Of a stretch of DNA of 5,461 nt, positions 1 through 5,461 are shown piece by piece. Both the position numbers and the translations under genes were made by a program. The notes beneath the pieces were generated by a model. The model saw only the letters and a program-made list of their open reading frames with translations. It was not told the DNA's origin and did no database searches. Within the stretch, counting starts at the first letter, position 1; every line of letters starts with the position of its first letter. Source of the stretch: Holosporaceae bacterium (lineage in GTDB: Bacteria > Pseudomonadota > Alphaproteobacteria > UBA3830); the NCBI GenBank assembly GCA_031269645.1, contig JAISYW010000112.1:1-5461 (forward strand). The letters are read 5' to 3'.

Positions 1-37
1 TACCACAATGTGGACATCTTAACGTAGTGTAGACCAT
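1..37 (-). CDS. insA: IS1-like InsA N-terminus (partial, runs off left edge)
   Basis: Only 12 codons are in the window, reading MVYTTLRCPHCG from an ATG at 37-35. A GGAGGT ribosome binding site at 50-45 stands seven bases ahead of it, which makes a real start very likely. The C-P-x-C-G pair is the first half of a zinc finger. Its first cysteine is residue 8, as in IS1 InsA (MASVSISCPSC). InsA is the DNA-binding protein of IS1; it binds the terminal repeats and, through a frameshift into insB, gives the InsAB' transposase. The remainder, including the second cysteine pair, the frameshift site and the catalytic domain, cannot be seen. The alternative is another small zinc-ribbon protein, but the adjoining terminal repeat favours InsA. 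Confidence 0.6.
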   Translation of the reverse strand, partial: MVYTTLRCPHCG

Positions 38-72
38 CTCAATTACCTCCAGCATAAACACTTCTACACTAC
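24..72 (-). repeat. Inverted repeat enclosing the insA ribosome binding site and start codon
   Basis: Positions 63-72 and 24-33 are perfect 10-base inverted repeats (GTAGTGTAGA and TCTACACTAC on the minus strand) separated by 29 bases. The loop contains the GGAGGT ribosome binding site (50-45) and the ATG (37-35) of the InsA frame. A transcript carrying both arms could fold and hide the translation start. The predicted start of the internal promoter (65-67) lies within the first arm, so a self-initiated message would lack most of it. Confidence 0.7.
45..50 (-). promoter_or_regulatory. Ribosome binding site of insA
   Basis: GGAGGT on the minus strand with a seven-base spacer to the ATG is a near-perfect Shine-Dalgarno sequence, stronger than those of the host genes in this window, which have only AGG or GGA. 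It is the main evidence that the 12-codon frame at the left edge is translated. Confidence 0.75.
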
Positions 73-101
73 TTTATATCACTTACTAACTTAATGCACA
101 A
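73..101 (-). promoter_or_regulatory. Internal promoter of the IS element
   Basis: On the minus strand a -35 box TTGTGC (101-96) is followed after exactly 17 bases by a -10 box TATAAA (78-73). Transcription would start near 65-67 and run into the InsA frame. The -35 box overlaps the inner part of the terminal repeat, as the native IS1 promoter does, so InsA binding to the repeat could repress it. Confidence 0.6.
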
Positions 102-138
102 TTAATTCAGGACATTACCGTTCTATCCGAATCTGATA

Positions 139-167
139 TTGAGTTTCCGTTTTAGCTGTTCTACAAT
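139..167 (+). promoter_or_regulatory. Sigma-70 promoter of the sugar-activation operon
   Basis: A -35 box TTGAGT (139-144) and a -10 box TACAAT (162-167) are separated by exactly 17 bases, with four and five of six consensus bases respectively. Transcription would start near 174, giving a leader of about 38 bases to the ATG at 212. The insertion sequence ends only 20 bases upstream and its own promoter points the other way, so the two units are divergent. Confidence 0.55.
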
Positions 168-211
168 TTGCGCGCTTTTATTATTGGACTTTTGTGGCAA
201 AGAATAGAAAT

Positions 212-1312
212 ATGAGTTATACGCTTAATGAACGTGGCGAGAGACCATGGGGATATTGGAAGATTGAAGAAGTAGGCATTAATTGCATTAAAAAAACTAT
301 AGTAGTTAACGCTGGAGCAAGTTTATCTTTGCAATCTCATGCGCACCGCTCTGAAAAATGGGAGATCATCGCCGGCTCGGCGGAAGTAACCGTCGACGGA
401 AATGTCAGTATTTTAAAGCCACTCGAGGCCATCGAAATTCCGGTTAAAGCAGTGCATAGATTAAAAAACATTGGAAAAGATCTTTTGGTAGTCAAAGAAA
501 CTCAATTTGGAGAGATTTTAGACGAAAACGACATTATCAGATACGAAGATTTATACGGAAGATGCGTTAAGTTTAACACATATACTCGATCTTCTCTGGT
601 ATTTTTGGCAGACATGGACGGTACGCTGACTCCGGCGCGTCTTCCAATGACTAAAAGTTTTGCAATTTTTTTAGAGCGATTCATATCAGATAAGATTTTT
701 TATATCGTATCCGGTTCTGATTATGCAAAAATACAGGAACAGGTTCCGGCAGAAATCCTTAATAAAGTTAGCGGAATTTACGCTTCTATGGGGAATGAAT
801 TGTATGTAAAAAGCAAGTTGATTTACCAAAATGACTTTAATCCGGATGAATCATTACTAAAAAATTTGGAATATTACCGCCGTACTACTGAGTATCCATT
901 TGAATTGTATCCAAATTATATAGAAAAAAGATGCGGTATGATTAATTTCAGTATACTAGGGCGTAATTGTCCACCCGAAGCGAGAGCTAAATATGGCGAT
1001 TGGGATAGGCAAAATAAAGAACGAGAAACAATCGCAAAAGAATTATCTGCAAAATATCCTCAATACGACATTTTGATTGGCGGGAATATTAGCATAGATA
1101 TCGTTCCCGAAGGTTTTGGCAAGGAGCAAATTGCCGATCAGCTGCGCCGTAAATACAAAACGGAAAAAATAGTTTTTTTAGGCGATCGCACAAACGAAAA
1201 TGGCAATGATTATACTCTTACTCAGCGATTGTTGATTTTGGGAAATGCCGAAATTATTCCCGTAAATGGTCCGGAAGAAGCTCTGAATGTTTTAGGCGAA
1301 AAGTATGAGTAG
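212..1312 (+). CDS. Cupin (type II mannose-6-phosphate isomerase-like) fused to a phosphomannomutase-type HAD domain
   Basis: Residue numbers count from a GTG at 194, which would add six residues; the ATG at 212 is preferred because it directly precedes the conserved ERPWGYW opening, although the GTG has a GGA five bases ahead. Residues 15-123 match the C-terminal cupin of type II phosphomannose isomerases, with likely metal ligands Q47, H49, H51, E54 (SLQSHAHRSEKW) and H88 (HRL), ending in DENDIIRYEDLYGR. Residues 136-370 are a HAD-IIB domain very like eukaryotic phosphomannomutase: DMDGT (nucleophile D140, acid/base D142), SGSD 173-176, EKRCGMINFS...GR with R246 and R257, GGNISIDIVPEGFGK 296-310, and GDR...GND 330-339. 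Family knowledge suggests fructose 6-phosphate to mannose 6-phosphate to mannose 1-phosphate in one cytosolic protein. The guanylyltransferase domain that usually precedes this cupin is absent. The HAD half might instead be a sugar phosphatase. Confidence 0.85.
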   Translation: MSYTLNERGERPWGYWKIEEVGINCIKKTIVVNAGASLSLQSHAHRSEKWEIIAGSAEVTVDGNVSILKPLEAIEIPVKAVHRLKNIGKDLLVVKETQFGEILDENDIIRYEDLYGRCVKFNTYTRSSLVFLADMDGTLTPARLPMTKSFAIFLERFISDKIFYIVSGSDYAKIQEQVPAEILNKVSGIYASMGNELYVKSKLIYQNDFNPDESLLKNLEYYRRTTEYPFELYPNYIEKRCGMINFSILGRNCPPEARAKYGDWDRQNKERETIAKELSAKYPQYDILIGGNISIDIVPEGFGKEQIADQLRRKYKTEKIVFLGDRTNENGNDYTLTQRLLILGNAEIIPVNGPEEALNVLGEKYE

Positions 1313-1742
1313 ATATTATTTAGTTAGTGGCGGATTTGATCCCATTCACGAAGGGCATATCGAAATGATTAGGGACGCCGGCGCAAAATCGGACGGCGTA
1401 ATATTATTGTTGAACTCTGACGAATGGTTGCGCCGCAAAAAAGGCAAAAACTTCATGAATTATCGATCAAGGGAAATTATTTGCTCCAATATCAAAGGAG
1501 TAATCGACGTTTTGGCATTCGAAGATTTCGATAATTCCGCATGTGATGGAATTCGCAGAGCTAGAGACAAATATCCCAATGATTTGCTTGTTTTTGCTAA
1601 CGGAGGAGATCGCACTAAAGAAAATATTCCAGAGGAGTCAATTTGCGAAGCTCTTGGCGTAGAGTTAGAATTCGGTGTAGGCGGTAATCTTAAGGCTAAT
1701 TCGTCCTCTTGGATACTGAAAAGATGGGAAAACTGCCGGTAA
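1305..1742 (+). CDS. HxGH nucleotidyltransferase (cytidylyltransferase-like family)
   Basis: This 145-residue cytosolic protein has the Rossmann-type cytidylyltransferase fold. The N-terminal GGFDPIHEGHIEMI carries the nucleotide-binding H15-x-G-H18 motif. NGGDR at 99-103 and K130...SSSWIL at 133-138 stand where the family has its substrate and RTxxISTT motifs. Relatives transfer CMP or AMP from CTP or ATP to glycerol 3-phosphate or heptose 1-phosphate (TagD and HldE C-terminal types); length is close to TagD's. The acceptor cannot be told from sequence. The ATG sits inside the end of the preceding gene (8-base overlap, ATGAGTAG) with AGG eight bases upstream, which implies translational coupling and a joint pathway. 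A natural inference is that it activates the sugar 1-phosphate made by that enzyme, but most known hexose 1-phosphate activation uses a different fold, so this is uncertain. Confidence 0.82.
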   Translation: MSRYYLVSGGFDPIHEGHIEMIRDAGAKSDGVILLLNSDEWLRRKKGKNFMNYRSREIICSNIKGVIDVLAFEDFDNSACDGIRRARDKYPNDLLVFANGGDRTKENIPEESICEALGVELEFGVGGNLKANSSSWILKRWENCR

Positions 1743-1804
1743 TTATACATAAATGAAAATCAACCGCTATCGGCGAACGTATAAAATATAAAGTTACCTT
1801 TTGT

Positions 1805-1831
1805 AAAGCAGTTCAGAGTTTCGCTTTGAGC

Positions 1832-1844
<13 letters not shown>
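1805..1844 (+). terminator. Probable intrinsic terminator of the sugar operon
   Basis: A 9-bp stem (1810-1818 AGTTCAGAG with 1824-1832 CTTTGAGCT, two G-U pairs) closes a five-base TTTCG loop and is followed by TTTCTGTTTTTTT-type sequence ending in seven T at 1838-1844. The T run starts five bases after the stem, which is loose, and the stem is only moderately stable. Its place 63 bases after the nucleotidyltransferase stop and before gyrB fits a terminator. Confidence 0.55.
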
Positions 1845-4260
<2,416 letters not shown>

Positions 4261-4261
<1 letters not shown>

Positions 4262-5461
4262 TGCCTCCTAAAAAGAGAAAATTGTTCGCTGCAAGTCGTA
4301 AAAAGTTATATAATTTCATAATTTCAGCAATAATTTGTTCTTTTGTATTTTCATTTTTTGCGTTTTTATTCTTTATACATGATATGCCAGATCTCGATCA
4401 CCTTGAGACAAAAGGCCGTCGCGCAAGCGTTGTTTTTGAGTCATATGACGGACAAACTATCGCCGTTTACGGAGATTTATTTCGTAAAGCGGTAACAATA
4501 GATAAACTGCCAAAGCATATATATAATGCCGTAATAGCAATTGAAGATCATCGTTTTTATAAACATTGCGGAGTGGATTTTTTTGGTATTATTCGCGCGA
4601 TGTTTATTAACGTTATACATCGCAAGATAGTTCAAGGAGGATCTACTTTAACTCAGCAATTAGCAAAAAATTTATTTTTGTCTCCGAGTCGGTCAGTAAA
4701 GCGCAAAATACAGGAACTTATTCTTGCTCTTTGGTTAGAAAAAAAATTCACCAAAAAACAAATACTATCAATTTATTTAAATAGAGTATATTTCGGTTCC
4801 GGTTCGTATGGAATAGATGCTGCCGCCTATCGGTTTTTCGGTAAAAAAGCTGAGCATTTAACGCTTTACGAAGCCGCCAAGCTTGCGGGAGTTTTGAAAT
4901 CACCGACCTCATATTCTCCTTTTTATAACATTACTAAATCAGACCAAAGAACAGAGCTTGTTTTGTCGTCTATGGTAGAGGCACAGTATATTTCTGAAAA
5001 CGAAAAACGCGAAGCTATGCTCGAAAAGAGCAAAACAGGGAAACTATCTATCCCTATGGATGAAAATAGATATTTTACTGATTGGGCTCTAGAACAGATG
5101 CAAGATATAATCGGCATAAATGATGAAGATCTAATAGTTAGAACTACGCTGGACTCTAAATTACAAAAAAACGCAACTTATATTATAAGAAAAGCTTTAA
5201 ATGAATATGGATTTAAAAACGGAGCTAGCCAAATGGCGCTTGTTGCCTTAGATAAAACTGGTGCCGTTAGGGTGATGGTAGGCGGACATACATATAGCAC
5301 AAGTCAGTATAATCGAGCGCTTGCCCAGAGATCTTTTGGTTCCTCATTCAAGTATTTTGTATTTTTAACCGCTTTTGAGCATGGGTTTGATATTTATGAT
5401 CATATCAGCGACATGCCCATTAAGATTATGGGATGGTCTCCGAGAAATTATCATTATCAAA
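4261..5461 (+). CDS. Class A penicillin-binding protein (glycosyltransferase 51/transpeptidase), 3' end missing
   Basis: The frame stays open for 400 codons to the window edge. A basic cytosolic start (PPKKRK, SRKK) precedes one membrane segment at about 17-39, so the rest is periplasmic. The glycosyltransferase 51 domain spans about 70-220: E95 in EDHRFYKHCGVDF, GGSTLTQQLAKNLF 126-139, E152 in KIQE, and ILSIYLNRVYFGSGSYGI. The two glutamates are 57 residues apart, exactly as E233 and E290 in E. coli PBP1b. The transpeptidase begins near 320; its S-x-x-K is S361-S-F-K364. The KTG motif and SxN lie outside. E95 to S361 is 266 residues, near PBP1b (277) and far from E. coli PBP1a (379), so the extra OB-type domain of PBP1a is missing and no mrcA symbol is given. 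It polymerises and cross-links peptidoglycan. The ATG overlaps the gyrB TAA by one base, with GGA six bases upstream inside gyrB. Confidence 0.93.

Larger units (their letters stand above)
1..119 (-). mobile_element. IS1-family insertion sequence, left end (partial)
   Basis: Read on the minus strand from 119 inward, the sequence begins GGTAATGTCCTGAATTAATT. This resembles the IS1 terminal repeats, which start GGTAATG or GGTGATG; by eye about 15 of the first 23 bases agree with the IS1 right repeat as I remember it. Just inside lie a promoter pointing inward, a strong ribosome binding site and an open frame whose first residues fit InsA, so the order terminal repeat, promoter, insA is that of an IS1 left end. 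The rest of the element, its second repeat and the second copy of the target duplication lie beyond the left edge. If the end is at 119, the duplicated target would begin GTTCTATCC at 120. The family call is from pattern memory, not from a search. Confidence 0.68.

Noticed and set aside
123..200. A minus-strand frame of about 25 codons, rich in Lys, Gln and Asn, ending just before the insertion sequence
   Set aside because: It has only a TTG to start from, no ribosome binding site, an in-frame stop a few codons upstream, and it lies over the leader of the sugar operon. It may be a gene remnant but nothing supports that.
120..211. Possible riboswitch or leader RNA upstream of the sugar operon
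   Set aside because: Only about 38 bases lie between the likely transcription start and the ATG, and no stable hairpin or known motif is visible.
1460..1750. A 96-codon open frame on the minus strand across the nucleotidyltransferase
   Set aside because: It is antisense to a gene with clear family motifs, is rich in Ser, Leu and Pro as such shadows are, and matches no domain I know. The other antisense frames at 502-684, 1943-2188, 2212-2550, 2788-3024, 4060-4248 and 4923-5117 were dropped for the same reasons.

Overview
The window looks like chromosomal DNA from a low-GC alphaproteobacterium. The placement rests mainly on GyrB: its [16 protein letters not shown] helix, the [16 protein letters not shown] segment and the [14 protein letters not shown] tail are the alphaproteobacterial versions of these blocks, and the ~165-residue insert of Gram-negative gyrases is present. 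The AT-rich base composition and an insertion sequence would suit a host-associated lineage, but that is inference.

Layout. Positions 1-119 are the inner-facing end of an IS1-family insertion sequence read on the minus strand. It has a terminal repeat ending at 119, an internal promoter, a strong ribosome binding site and the first 12 codons of InsA. The ribosome binding site and start codon lie inside a 10-bp inverted repeat. Positions 120-211 are the host leader with a good sigma-70 promoter (139-167). Positions 212-1742 hold two overlapping plus-strand genes: a cupin/phosphomannomutase-type HAD fusion and a small HxGH nucleotidyltransferase. Together they look like a compact route from a hexose 6-phosphate to a nucleotide-activated sugar. 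A probable terminator (1805-1844) separates them from gyrB (1889-4261). The stop codon of gyrB overlaps by one base the start codon of a class A penicillin-binding protein, which runs off the right edge.

Functionally the window joins envelope-sugar activation, DNA supercoiling and peptidoglycan synthesis. The most unusual items are the two-domain sugar enzyme with its coupled nucleotidyltransferase, and the transposase leader, whose geometry suggests that only transcripts entering from outside the element would fold into the inhibitory hairpin. No tRNA, rRNA, CRISPR array or prophage structure was seen.
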